A DNA stretch of 64,000 bases, from assembly GCF_041296385.1 (NCBI RefSeq), contig NC_091013.1:31133001-31197000 (forward strand), written 5' to 3'. The stretch comes from Aphelocoma coerulescens (taxonomy: Eukaryota; Chordata; Aves; Passeriformes; Corvidae). The position numbers were made by a program, and so were the translations under genes. Of the stretch, positions 19,775 to 33,215 are shown one piece after another. Every line of letters begins with the position of its first letter. Positions within the stretch are counted from its first letter, which is position 1. Below the pieces are notes generated by a model. It saw only the letters and a program-made list of their open reading frames with translations. It did no database searches and was not told the DNA's origin.

Positions 19775-21780
19775 TGCAGCAAGCACACAAACCCTTTATT
19801 TTGGTTTCCACTGGTTACCCAGCTCCCCTCATTGCATAACATCTGACAGGAACACCAGGTGACTTGTCACCCTATCTTCTCTCCACTTACCTCTGGGCTC
19901 TTGCTCAGGCAAAAAGGCAGCGCCTGTGCTGCACTGAGCCTGCCCAAGGGTTGCACCCTGGCCCTAACCTGGAGCCACTTCCAGGCACTGTGGGGAAGGG
20001 CCCTACAGCAATCCCTGCCATGCCATGCCGTGCCCTGCCAACTCTGTTCATGACAGAAACTTTATGCCTTCAAGGACTGTAGAGATGCAAGTATTTTTCC
20101 AAGGCACATTTGTGCAGGCAGTTATTGCTTGTATGTTCTGCACCCCTCTGGGAGTTTTAGTTTAATATTTGTACTCTGGGAAAATTAGTATCTTTACTCC
20201 TGGGAGCCAGGAGTTCCCTGCAGGTTCCCAGATGAAGCTTAGAAAGAGCCCTGTGAACCTGCCTGCATCCACACATCCAGCTCAGAGAAACTTGGCTCCT
20301 GATTGCTCCTGGAAAGAGGCACTGAGACTCCTTTTAATGCTTCATTTCTCTTGCTAGATTTTCAGATAGAAAACCCTGCCTGGGTGCAAGGCTGTGCCTC
20401 TGTTGTCAGCAACACCAGTGCAAGATGACTGAAACCAGCCACCTCTCCTTTGGGAGAGCTACTGGGAGGTAAATACACTATCCTGCCCCAGCAGGCTGCT
20501 GGGACTGAACCATGACAACCACTGACAGAGAGAGTGTTATGTTGCAACCACTACTTATTATTGTGGTTAAAATATACCCAGAGCACATAAAACGTGAAGT
20601 AATCCTTCCCGTCTTTCTAGAGGGCTCCAAGTGCTGCTGCCAGCTGGGACAACAACAGTGGGAATCTGTAAGGTCTGGAGCAACAGTCCTTCCCTCTACA
20701 AAATTTTAAGCTGCTTGGTGATTCCAACAAGATTTCTCAGTGAGAGAGAAGCCTCAGTTCTTGTAACTGTAGTGAAAATGGTGGCCAAGCAGAGGACAGA
20801 GGCACTAATTCCAATTCCTGTTCCTGCTAAGGAAAAATCTGCATTCTTAGAGATTATTGATCAAGCAGAAGAAACAAATACTGAGAAAATAAGATGGATG
20901 GTTCAGAGAGCCCTGGGAATGACTTGTTTTAGTATTAAACTGCTGTGTTGTCTTGTTCCCTCAGAGCATGACTAATCCTACAGTACACTGCAGGGGTCTG
21001 GCTGTTGCTCTGCCCAAGTGTGACCAGAGCAGTATTTGGCCTCTGGACTTGTGACTAATTCAGGATTGCTTTTATTTTTGTAGGCTTCCAGGCAGGAACC
21101 TGGTGATCCTGCCACTGTACCCCTCCTGCCCCATTACCCAGACTACCATGGGTTTCCCCTTATCCTTTTGCTGCACTGTGGGATACAGTGGTGCTTCACT
21201 GACAAATGTGTGCTGCCTGGGGTGCAGTGCCCTGGTGCTGGCCCCATGCTGGTGGAGCAGTTTAGCCCAGGAATCACAGGCATCTGTGCCTCAGCGTCAA
21301 GGAGAACCCCATGTCTCAGACACTGGCCAGGAGGACAATTACATTACTGTAAATGACCATGCATCACTTCAAAGAAAGGTAGTTAAACATCCGAAGGCCA
21401 GAGACCTGGATTAATGACGAGAGCTCAGTCAAAAGCTGTGGGGATAGTGTCACTGCCTAGGTGAAATGCTGACCCCTGGCTGTGCTGCTGCCAGTCTGCT
21501 GTTTCTGAAACTCAAGAAAGAGGTTTTGAGACCTATGGAAATTTTGGAATCATATAAAGTGATGACTTAAGAAGTAATTACAGAAAAAGGAAAACAAGCA
21601 AAATGAACAGTGTTTTTTTCCCTTCCTCCCCCATGTGAAATGGTAATGGAATATGGTTTCCTGGTGTAATGCTTTAAGTACTGTGTGTCCCAGTTTCACC
21701 GTACTCAAGTACAATGTGTACAAAAAATAATATGAGCATGTTGTGGTTAGGCTGTTTATCAGCGATCTGCTTTACTGAAT

Positions 21781-21805
21781 ATATATTTCTATATATTTCT
21801 ATATA
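21781..21805. repeat. Short tandem repeat, 10-bp unit
   Basis: Two and a half copies of atatatttct in direct succession, AT-only apart from one C per unit. Confidence 0.8.
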
Positions 21806-21987
21806 GGTGGTGTTTTCACTATGAATTAACTGTATAAGTAAAGAAAATGAAAGATTTGTTACCAGTCAATTAAATCTCACAGGATCCTGAAAAGAAGATA
21901 CAGGGGTCAGTCAATGTCAGGAAGCTAATCTTCTGGGTTTTTTTCCCTGCCCTTTTAAAATTATGACATATTTTAGGGAATTTTATT

Positions 21988-22014
21988 GGGAGGGAGGGAG
22001 GGAGGGAGGGAGGG
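21988..22014 (+). repeat. (GGGA)n microsatellite
   Basis: Nearly seven GGGA units in a row. Four or more G3 runs separated by single A make it a candidate G-quadruplex on the + strand. Confidence 0.95.
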
Positions 22015-23116
22015 ATGATGTTATTTGTGTTAGTAAATGTTTCCTGGATAAAGAAAGCAACTACAGTGTCACTTTGCAAAACTTGCTGTGTCTCCTATCC
22101 TCTGCTGTAAGTCCTCTGAATATGAGATTATTGTGTAAAGTTGCCATCACTCAGCCATCATTCTGTGCTAATGCCTGCAATTGACAGCACGTTTCCAAAG
22201 TCCATTAACAAACCTTGGTTCACATTTCTAATGACTGCTCGTTTCAGCCACATGTGTGCTCCTTTTTATTTGCTCTTCATGGAACAGATTGTTTTCTTAC
22301 CTAAATGTAAGTTGTTGCTTGTGTCTATCCCATGATGGATATGGAAGGGGTGTTTATTCTTCCTTTTGCTCCACATCATTCTGTTTGCGGTTCCTTCAGG
22401 CTCCTCACATGGTGGTGGGACTTTGATCCTTCCCCTACTGCAGATGCCAACTGGTCAAAGCAAAGACTGCAAAAGTTTCTAGGCTCAGTTGTTGGTGTAT
22501 GCTCTTCAGATTTCCCCTTCCACGTCCACCAGCCCAACTGCAACTGTGCAGAGTAATCATAACTTTCTTCTCCTTTTGCTGGCAGGAGCAGGATAGCTTC
22601 CTCCTCTTCTCTGATGGTCAAAGCAGCCCACCTCTGCATTAGATCATTTTTCAAGTTCCTGTGTCTTTAATATACATACCTAGAAATGCACACTGTATTA
22701 TATTCCAGTATTTCCCCACTTGGATGGGACATACCCCTCTCAAGACTGAATCTTCCCCTTAATGGATCCCCGTGCCACTGACGGATCATCACAAGCTCAC
22801 TCTTTCCTTCTCTCTTTTCAGCATTTTCAGGTTTCTGTTCCTATCTTCCAGATAATTTTTGTTGCTACTTCCAAAATGTATTTTGCATTATTGAGTTTAA
22901 TTTCCAGTCAGTTCAGTCCTGTGGGTGTTCAGGCACATTACCCTTTTCTTCCTGTGTGCCAATGTCTTTCAGCTTTGTAAAACACTTCCATGGTTATGTG
23001 AACCTCAAGAGTTATTGAACAGGAAAGACTTCTCCCCAGACTAGTCCTTGGGAAAAAAACACTAGGTATTCTTTCCCCATCTCCAGCCACATAATTCCTT
23101 CTCAACTTGAGGCATG

Positions 23117-23533
23117 GATCACCTCTGCTACAAGAAAAGGCTGAGAGAGTTGGGTTTGTTCAGCCTGGAAAAGACAAGACTTTGGGGTGAACAAATTGCA
23201 TCTTTCCAGTACCTAAAGGAGCCTACAGGAGAGCTGAAGAGGGACTTTTTACAAGGGTGTGTAGTGACAGGACAAGGGGGAACGGCTTCAAACTGACAGA
23301 GAGTGCATTTAGATTAGATGTCAGGAAGAAATTCTTTCCTGTGAGGATGGTGAGACTCTGGAACAGGTTGCCCAGAGGGGCTGTGGATCCCCATCCCTGA
23401 AGTGTTCAAGGCCAGGTTGGATGGGGCTCTGAGCAACCTGGTCTAGTGGAAGGTGTCCCTCCCCACAGCAGGGGGTTTGGGACTAGATGATCTTCAAGGT
23501 CCCTCCCAACCCAAACCATTCTGTGTTTCAATG
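23117..23533 (+). mobile_element. CR1 LINE fragment, sense, with intact 3' end
   Basis: It runs without large gaps from the late ORF2 region (aagaaaaggctgagagag) through cagcctggaaaagac, ctttttacaagggtgtgtag, gaagaaattctttcctgtg, ggaacaggttgcccagag and ggccaggttggatggggct to gggactagatgatcttc and attctgtgtttcaatg. It is the best-kept CR1 tail in the window. It is severely 5' truncated (about 417 bp) and non-coding. Confidence 0.93.
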
Positions 23534-25943
23534 AAAGAGATATTCATGTCCTGTGTTTATTCATCAGGTCTTTCTGCACAAACCTACCAGCCCCTTTAGC
23601 AGAGTATAGATGAGACTCAGCTGCTTTGACATAAAGCTCAGGCTACTGGGTTCAAACACTGATGAATGCTAACTAAGACCAGGCGTCTGTCTGTGACTTC
23701 AAGAAGCCAAAAAATGAGGGCTAAGCCCAAGTATAAAGTGGCACAAAATGCAGCTGGAAGTCAAAAAGAGAGGTAGGGCCATCCTGTGACACTAGTCTGA
23801 AGCCACTTTTTGTGTCTGAAGTCAAAAGACAAATTTGTTAGCCCAGTTGCAATTACTACTGACTGGTTTTGCTCAAACAGATGTAACGTCTTTAACTGGA
23901 AATACAAACATCTTTTCATGACTTCTGGACACAGTAGCACACTTAATTAGTAAACCTGAAGCCCATGCACTTATTTTTTAAAACAACTCTCTTCCTGTTC
24001 AATATATGTACTATTTTCCTTTCTAATTTAAAGATCCGGTACACTGAAATCAGGGGTCTAGTAATAAACTTGGTCAAGGGAGAAATTGTTTCTTCTTTTA
24101 TTAAGTTACAAATGTATTAGAAATCCCAAGAAACAGATTCAAAACTATCACCAGGTTAAAATAGCTTGAATTAGAAAAGATTTTAGAAATATCCACAAGA
24201 GGTCACTGTTACCATTAGCAATAGCTAAAACAAAACTTGACACTCGGGAGCCGAGCATCCTTTCTCCCTTAGAGGAAACGAGATCGTTCAGAATAAATAT
24301 TCCCCCAATAATATCTCTCTCATCTATCTTACAAAAAACCCCCACTGATATAACAGTTTTTCATTCCTAAGTTATTCCTAAGAATCCTAGATTTTAAAGA
24401 AACCAAAACTATTCAACATTTTCCTTGTCAATGAATGACCTTTGCAAATCAAGGTATTTCCATTGGAAGGATTTACAGGAATGTGCCCAAGGTTTGGTTT
24501 ATGGTTTCCCAGGGTACTACAGAAAAAATATTAATAAATAAGCCTCAAAATTTTGTCTTTCTTAGGTTAGTAGAGGATGGAAATCTCCTACGGCTGGGGC
24601 CTATTCTTATCTTAAAAGACATGCAGACTGGGGAAAATATGTGAAATTGCCAGCAGAAGTAAAGGCATACATCTTTTAATCTTACAATATCAGATCCATA
24701 AATTTCTTTGGGTTATATGAAATAGCAACCTGATACCCTGACAGCAAAATTTGGTGGTAAAAAAAGGGACAATTTTGAACTCAGACCTCCAGAATACCAA
24801 ATTTTCAACCCCATACAAATACAGGGACTGCCTGTAAATTGCACCTTGCCAAACACAAGGGGAGAGTAGAATCCATGTTATTTGAGCATTCTTCTTTTTC
24901 AACAAAATTGCTTTCTGTTACCTTGAAAGAATCTCTGAAAAGCATCATATTTGAATGATTACGACACAGACAAAGGTGTCTTTCCTTTCTAGATCCTCAT
25001 ATGAAGTGGAAAAAGAAAGTAGGGAGGTCACCATAATGTGCTATAGACAGTAATTCATAGCAGTAGTGCTGCCTACTTAGCGTGATTGCTCCCAAGTATT
25101 CTACTGTCCAATGGAGGCAGTCATTCCTCAAAAAAACAGCAGTCTGCTTCCTCAGAGGGAAACAGGATGGAAAGGGCAGAGGGATATTACTTTAGGACAG
25201 ATGCAGATCAAATGAAGCAGTGCTTTGACTTGGGCCTTCTGCCCAAATGACAGTGTAACTGCTGTGTTAATGGAAACCCTGGAGGTGGAATGAATATGGG
25301 CCTTTCTCTGGGCAGGCAGTTGCTGGACCAGAGTAATTCTATACTGTGATTGAGGCACAGATGACAAGAGACAAAAATAGACTTTGCTTTTTTTTTTCAG
25401 CATCAATTTTGAGCCTGCTTAAGTAAAACCTTCCATTCTGCTCCTTATTTGTCCTTAACCTCTGGCCAAGTTGGTCCAAGAGCCCTTCTAGTCAACACCT
25501 CTCGTGACCTTCTCTACCTGAGCAAATTTTCTATAATAACTGTTACAGAATACATCATCTCTAAATAGTTGCTTGGGAGTAGTTCTCATTAGGTCATGTT
25601 AGTTGAAGAAAAGCTACCATATTTCCAGAGGGCAATGATTATTCATGAGAAATAATCTTTTTTCAGGAAAGCAAAGCCACCTGATGAGCCATTCCAGAGC
25701 AGCTATTGCAGCGTGTTTGTTTTGGAGCAGCTATTCTGGTCTAAAAAGGCCAGAGGATTATGAGATAACCTGGTATTGTCAGGTGGCTGGGAGTGTGCAG
25801 TTGTGCACCTATCTGCACAATTATGTGGGTATATTACATGGCCAGGCACTGAGAAGTCTTAGTGGTGTGTGGCCCTTCTTGATCACAAAAGATGTGTTCT
25901 GTATGCAGCGGGAAATACTGGACAAATGTTGCAGTTTTTCATG
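23534..25943. other. Intergenic, no gene recognised
   Basis: AT-rich between about 23.9 and 24.9 kb. No CR1, LTR or exon could be recognised. Open frames are short and unrelated to any protein I know. Confidence 0.55.
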
Positions 25944-26710
25944 TCATAGAATCATAGAATTCGTAAGATTGAAAAAGACCTTTAAGTTCATCAAGTCAAA
26001 CCATTACCCTTGTACCACCATGTTCACTACTAAGCCATGTCCCTGACTACCATAGCCATATGTTTTCTGAGTGCTTCCAGAGATGGTGATTCCACCACTT
26101 CCCTAGGCAGCCCATTCCAATGCCTGGCAAACCTTTTGGTGAAGAATTTTTTCAAAATATCCAATATTGCTTGACTGGCACAACCTGAGGTTATTTCCTC
26201 TTGTCCTGTCACTTTTTACTTGGGAGAAGAGGTCAACCCCCACCTCAACACAACTTCCTTTCAGGTGGTTGTAGAGAGTGATAAGGTCTCGCCTGAGCCT
26301 CATTTTCTCCAGGCAAAAGACCCCCAACTCCCTCAGCCACTCCTCACAGGGCTTGTGCTCCAGACCTTTTACCAGCTCCATGGACCTTCTCTGGATGTGC
26401 TCCAGCCCCTCAGTGTTCCTCCTGAATTGAAGGGCCCAGAACTGGACACAGCACTCAAGGTGTGGCCTCACCAGTGCTGAGTACAGGGGAACAATCCCTG
26501 CCCTGGTCCTGCTGGCCACACTATTGCTGACACAGGCCAGGATGCCGCTGGCCTTCTTGGCCACCTGGTCACACACTGGCTCATGTTCAGCCACTGCTGA
26601 CCAGCACTCCCAGGTCCTTTTCCACTGGGCAGCTTTCCAGCCACTCTTGCCCCCAGCCTGTAGCGCTGCCTGGGGTTGTTGTGACCCAAATGCAAGACCT
26701 GGCAATATAT
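25944..26710 (-). mobile_element. CR1 LINE fragment, antisense, ORF2 C-terminus plus 3' end
   Basis: On the - strand the copy ends in the CR1 tail (+ strand tcatagaatcatagaatt at 25944). A 200-codon open frame at 26103-26705 encodes the C-terminal part of the ORF2 reverse-transcriptase protein: [18 protein letters not shown] sequence, then [28 protein letters not shown] and YNHLKGSC. The last part of ORF2 ([15 protein letters not shown]) lies in another frame at 26030-26212, so at least one frameshift falls near 26.1-26.2 kb. The element is about 767 bp, 5' truncated, lacks the catalytic RT core and cannot move by itself. Confidence 0.94.
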
Positions 26711-29700
26711 GGTTTAGACCATCTCATGGCTAGAACTGGATCCTCTCAACCTGGGAAACAACAGTCATGAAAGAGGGGAAAAAGGAAATAGGTTGTTAGC
26801 AGGCAATGCATTAATTAGACCAAAATAATTCTCAGACAAGCCCTTTTCACATGACTGTGTACAATAATTCAGGCAAAATCATTTGCATTATTGTCATGTC
26901 TTAACCTATGATGCTTTGGCCCTTGGCCAGAAAATATAAGGCTGCCTTGGTGATTGAGGTGGACAACTTCAATTTCTCCTCAAATATCATAAAATCTTTA
27001 AACCTCCCTTTTGACAAAGATCATTGGTATATCTGACTTTTTCCTTTCCATAAAGCATTATTACAAACTGTGTCTACCACTATAATTACTTAACAGTGGC
27101 ATGAAGTACAGCTTGTTTGTGAGCTTGCTCGCAAACAATTTTTACAGTTGATGGAAAGCACAGCAGCATCTGAGCACAGGCATTGGAGAGGTAAATCCTG
27201 TGAGTGAGAAAGAAGCAGGGATGGCAGCACAGAACAGAGCTGGAAATCCTTTTGTGGTGGTTTTCCGGTGGGAAGTGAAAAAAAATGCTCTCTTGAAATA
27301 CAATTAAGTGAAAGGCAAATGCTAAAATTGGTGCTTTGAAAAATGAATGTAGACCTTTCTAGGCCATCTGTTTCCTAAATCTGGGAGGCAATCCAGTCTG
27401 GAAGTGTGTTCCCAAACACCTTTCATGGTCAGCAAGGGGTTTCTCCCACCCGAAGCTGAAATTTTTTCCAGGGCTAGGTGCCCTGTAATGTTCCTGAGCT
27501 AATCATATTTCCTTAGATGATAACTAAAGAACAGGAACTTGAGTGACTTTAATTTTCTGATTCAGCTATAGTTACTATAAGGAAGGGTAATCTGTGGGGT
27601 GCACTCAGATATACCTTGTGATTGAAATCCACATCTGTGACACAGTTTGATTCACACTCACTGGATATTAGAAAGGCAACATTCATGATAGTGATCAATA
27701 CATGTGCTGCATATAACAATGGCAGTTCAGGTAATTAGGAAGGATGCCTAGAATGAAGCTGGCATCTGAAACCTGCAGGTTTCTCTTCAGAGAAAGGCAT
27801 AAAGGCGTAAAGCAGGAGGAATTAGCACATTTGGCTTTCAAGCCCAGTGGAAAAATCCTCTTTGCCAGTGGCAGAGGCTCTATCAATCAGAGGAAGAAAA
27901 GGATGCCGCCTTTGAAGAAAGCCTTTGCTTTCTTACCTCATAGAGCTTTGGATCATATCAAACGAGGGACGTTGGCAAAGATGTGTGCGCACACACAACA
28001 ACAGCAGGTAAGGGCATTGTAGCCACCAGAAGGAAAGGTTTCTTCATTCAGCCCTTGTAATCCTTGGGCAAGGCTTTATTTAGATGTTTCTAATTACCAC
28101 AGTATGTTTAAATAGATACCCAGAGAAATCAGCAGGGAGCAACAGCTCTCCTCACTGCCTGGCAGGGCTGATGATGACAAGGGTCATGTAATGGCTTAAT
28201 ATGATGCCACTTAATATCCTACTTAAGCAATGTAATTATGGGGTTTATTTGATAGAGCAAGAAGGTTTATCTCCTGCAGAAGGCATGAATGAGATTGCCA
28301 GATGCAGGTGCTGCTGCATTACAAGATTCATTTTTTATATTATATAGTTTTACAGCCTTGTCCACTTGGGTGATTTTCATTTTCTAAATCCAACACAGTC
28401 TGTCTCTTCAGTCTGTCTCAGTGGTGCCCCTGTATAAATAAGCCACTTTCCTCTAGTAGTTGGCAGCTCTTATTACAAATATTTTCTGCCAGCTGCTCTT
28501 GGAAGATTTCTTTATTTTAGCTTTTCACCACAAAATGGAGATCTCAGACACTCATCCCATGTTTTAACATAGTATGCCTCAAAGGAAGTGATTCAGTCTT
28601 TGTATACAGTCTTGGTTGACAGCAAAGTTTTCATGCAGAAACATAAAAAAGAGATTTATGTAACTAATATAACACTGAAAACAAACAAGCCCTCCAACCA
28701 AGTTCAAAGCACCAGGTTAACACGTACTTTCTAAATAAATATGGTGCTTTCAAGTTCGTCTAGACCTCATGATCTAAATCTTGAGATGCTGAAAAGAACT
28801 GAGGTTGGGGGCGGGGGGACTGTGCTAAAACTCCAGACCCATTGGGGGTTTTCTGTAAGAATTCACAAATGTTGAGCTCTTGCCACCTCTTCTGAAGGAC
28901 TGTAACAGGAGAGGAGGGTGCCTGTCATTGAGGGCAAGGCCCTCTGGGGAAGTGTACCCCCATCAGTGCAACACTGGTTCCTGCAAAAAATACTGAAACA
29001 AACAATCTGACACCTGGAAGGGAGCAGGGAAGGAGTAGCTGCCAATGTAGACGTGTCAAGCCAGCCTTATTTCCTTATGTGACAGGGTGACAGATCTCGC
29101 TGACAGAAGCAAATGCATGTCTGGTCACGACGTCTCCCGCAGAGCGCTCACAGGCAAGTGCAGCAAGTGTGTGGTCTAGACAGATCTACGGCGTGGTGAG
29201 CACAAAACAGGCTGGAAAACATTACTCAGAGAGTAACAGTGATTAACTCATTATCAAAATGGAAGTTTTGATTGAGAAGGGCTCAGTGGGAGGCTGCTGT
29301 GGCCCTGTGATTGCTCAGAGTCTTGGGCAGTGCAGCCAACGGTGCCAATGATGGACTTGAGAATGAGACTGGAGCATTTACAGACAGCAGCAAGGAGTGA
29401 GCACCTCAGTGCTGCTGGGGGTAGGCTTCAAAAGGCTTGATGTATTTAAGGTATATCCTTCTAAAAAAAGAAAAAGAAAAAAAATACGCAATTTTAGAGG
29501 AAAATATCCAAAGTGCTAACAGCATATGCCAGAGAGGGACCAGCTCTGTAAATAAAAAAATCCATAAGAAAAATTAAAAACTCTAGTGGATTGGTTGTTG
29601 AAGGTGGGTCTACTGTGTCACGCTATAATAAAAAAGATAAATCTCATATTCTTACATGTACGTAAGAACATGTAAAGTAATGGTTTAGCTCTGTTCAGCC

Positions 29701-32700
29701 CTGTCATGGTCTCAGCTGAAAGGCTGGGTACTGCACTTGAAGAAAGGTGTGACTCAAGAGGAAACAACTTGGAAAAGACCACTGGAAAAGGCAGAGCCAA
29801 GAAAGCAAGATCTGTTTTCCAGGTCTGAAAGACATGGGTTCGGTTTAGGCTGAGGAGAGACAGCTGATCTTCCCTTCATGCCTCTCCTGGAGGAGACAAC
29901 AACTGAACCAATGTTACAGCAAAGATGGTGAGATTAGACACAATACAAGCCTCCCTTGCTGAAGCAGGGGCTATCAGGAGACATTGTCAGGCCTCATTAC
30001 CAGTGGCTGAAGGAGAGCTGAGACAGGCATCTCTGTGGAGCAGCCCCCATGCAGCAGGCACGAAGTGGCTGAGGGTGGTGGTAGATGACCCTTCAAGGAG
30101 GGCAGCCAGCTCTGCTGGAGTGACCTAGCTGCTGCCAGCACCCATGCATGGGCTCAGACATCCATAATTTTGCTGAGACTGGTGGTCAAGGTGGTTACCC
30201 ATCTTCCAGCTCTTAAACTCCACTTGCTCCCTCTGCTAAATGATGAGAAAAAGAATTGAAAATGCTACTGAAAGGCATAAAGTTGTTCTTGGAACCTAGG
30301 AAATATATGCAAGTGACCTTGATGTGCTGCCTGCCTGGCATGTGCCTGTGTATGCATGCTTCTACCTTGAGGTCAGTGTGACAATAAACCTGTGTTTGGG
30401 TCAGCATCTCTCTTCAAATTTCTGTGCGATTTATCTGTATGTTACTCAAACAGCACAGTTACAACAAGGCGTTATTTTACAAGTGCTATTTAAAGTATTG
30501 AGTCTTCTGGAGAAACCAGCAGGTTGTGGGCTGTAGGGAGTCCCATGGTTTGAAATTCTCGAAGATATGTTGGTATCTTGTGGTGAGCTGAAGTGCAGGG
30601 CACTAACATCTAACCTTTCTTTATATAGGTAGCATCTTGCTTTGCTTCCTGTCCTCCATCTAGTCAAAGGGCATGGCACATTCACCAGACATCTTAGGCT
30701 TTAAAAGAAAATGAAATTAAATGGGAATGAAAATGAAAATCAATGAAAAGAGCCCACTACCATTCTTACCTCAAGAAGAAACAGCTTTTTCTCTCTGGGG
30801 AGAACACAAGTTTGTGACAATCTAAGGGGAAGGACATCCCGCTCTGCCTGCCAGCTTTTGAAAGCCGTATCATGCCCTCTCAGCTGGCACGATCAAGGAA
30901 ATGGCTCTCTTCATGTCCACGGGGAATTAAGGCTGGCTGAAGGAATGTAGGAGATCTGAAGTGATTCAGACAAGCATGACTCAGCCACCCTGTCACAGTA
31001 AGTTTATAATGCTGAGGAAGAAATTTACTGTTGAACATATTTTAATTGACACACCAGATAATATACACTGAAAGAATATCTTTCAAAATAAAAGATGACA
31101 GACTTTCAACATCTGGTCTAAGTCCCTGCAACTATACTAGCAGATGTAAACTGCTATGTTATGTATTCCATTAGCAAATATCTTTCCTTTATTTCCTTTT
31201 TCTAAGTATATGAATGCAGATGTATATATTTTTATCACAGCTATAATAATCTATCTTAATTTTATATATTCATGCTTGAATTCTGGATTTAAGCAAAAAC
31301 TGCTCATGGTGCACAAAATTCTGCTCGTCGACATGGCAAGGAGTTTTGCTAATTACTTATGTGAGGCTAGGATTTTGCTCAAAGAGATTATTCATGTCTC
31401 AGGAATTTCCAGAAGCAGTATAAACTGTGAGTCTGAAGCTGAAGTTGTGCTTATAGGCACCATAATTGCACCAGAAAAAATCTGGGGGTTTTGTTGTTGT
31501 TGTTGAGCTTATTTGCATTTTTTTTCTGGAGCTGATTGAATAAGGACTGCTTATGAGCCCTTATTTTGGCTGTCTCACGGTGATCAGAGAATGACAGAGT
31601 GGAAGAGCTGTGCCAGCTTCACTCACTGCGCCCTGTCCCATGAGCCCTCAGGCAGGTTTTGCAGGGATCCAAGAGGGGCCCAAGGTGGGGCACTCAGGCC
31701 AGGGGAGTAAAAACTGCCAAGCTGCAGGTTCAGCTGAGTTTTAATTTAATTTTAATTTTTTCTTATATTTTTTCCTGCCTGCAAGAGTTCTTCACAAAGA
31801 AGATTCCCAGCTTTGGCCACCCTTAGACCTGCTAGCTTTCTGCTCCGCTGCACACCCCCTAACCTCTGTCAGTCCCAAAAGCTGACTTAGCACAGACCTG
31901 CCATTTCTGGTTCCTTTTCACATGGGTAGCTCAGCTGGTAAATTCGGGGGGTAGTAACTTCCAGCAAAGCTGTAGTGACAAGTAATTGGGGCTGGTCACC
32001 TTAGCCACTGGAGCAGAACCAGCTGGGACAGGATGTGTCACATCCTGTGCCCCACTGCCGACTACAGCCAGTGTTAAAATTCCTGCTTTTAATGACCACA
32101 CAGAATTGGTTTGGTAGGGCATTGCTCAAAGTGTCTAGCACAGCATCTTCCCAGACAGAGTGTGTTAATGGAATGGGAGGGGGAAGCCAGCCTCCAAAAC
32201 AGCACTAGGCTGTCAACAGACACATCGTAGTACTCATTCATCCAACATCAGCCTCTCCAAATATCTGAGTTACAAAGTAAGCTTTGAAGCCAGCCTGGGA
32301 GGTAAAAATTGAAGGAGATGAGAAATTTGCATCTTTTTGTGCATTCAGTCAAAACTGCTCCTGCAAAAACACATAAAAGCCCCTAACCATTATGGATTTG
32401 TATATGTAGATTTAGTTCTTCAGCTGCTTTACAGTAAGACAGAGAAACCTGTCAACAGAAGCACTATGTTCCATTACCATGTATTTATTTACATGACTAT
32501 CAGAGACCAGCCACTTAAATAAATCATTTTTAGGGAAGTGGTCTACTTAAAGAATGTGTGGCCCGTTCACCCATAAAACACTAATTATCACAGCAGCACC
32601 TCTCCAATGAATCACTGGTAATGAGACACCATTATGGAAAGTATCAATTTTCAGTGCAACTCAGCCACACTGTACCTGGTCAAGTAATTGTACTGAAGTG

Positions 32701-32979
32701 CCTAACAAATAAAACTTTTCCATGAAAATACATTGCTCTCTGAGCAAAATCATTTCCCAAGAGGGCTTAGCAGGTTTTTTTGTCATTTTATATTAAGAGC
32801 AAATAACACCTTGGTCTGTGTGTTGCTTGTTGCTCTTTGGAAGCCTGAATAGGTCATTACTTACAACAAGAGGAAATCTTCCAAAACCTGTCATCCTCAG
32901 GCATAAGGTCACATTTGTATATCTATGCTTCCTGCCAGGAGGGAAGAAGATTTACAAGACCCTTAAACAGAGTCATGGA
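26711..32979. other. Intergenic, no gene recognised
   Basis: About 6.3 kb without an identifiable repeat or exon. It contains a G-rich patch at 28806-28819 (ttgggggcggggg), an A-rich tract at 29463-29484, a small group of CpGs near 29127-29213, and an open frame at 27744-28022 that runs into a good splice donor at 28006. Confidence 0.55.
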
Positions 32980-33215
32980 ACAACAGAATCACAGAATGGG
33001 AAAGGTTGGAAGGGACCGCAATGGGTCACCTGATCCAACCTCCCTGCTCAAACAGGGTCATCCCAGAGCACACGGCACAGGATTGCTCCAAATGGTTCTT
33101 GAATATCTTCAGTGAGGGGAAACTCCACAAGCTCTCTGGGCAATCTGTGGCAGTGCTCGGTCACCCACACAGTGAAGAAGTTCTTCCTCATGTGATGTGA
33201 TTTCATGATATGGAC
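32980..33215 (-). mobile_element. CR1 LINE 3'-end fragment, antisense
   Basis: The + strand reads gagtcatggaacaacagaat, cacagaatgggaaaggttgg, aagggaccgcaatgggtcac, ctgatccaacctccctgctc and agaagttcttcctcatgtga. This is the reverse complement of the CR1 tail and the end of ORF2. Similarity fades after about 33215. A degraded continuation to about 33360 is possible but not shown. Confidence 0.85.

Larger units (their letters stand above)
19775..23116. other. Intergenic with simple repeats, no gene recognised
   Basis: It holds a three-copy 10-bp repeat at 21781-21805, the GGGA repeat at 21988-22014, and an open + frame at 20631-20975 with no recognisable similarity. No CR1 or LTR is evident. 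Confidence 0.55.

Noticed and set aside
20631..20975. 114-codon open frame on the + strand
   Set aside because: The later part looks mildly hydrophilic and protein-like, but no family is recognisable and no splice context supports it.
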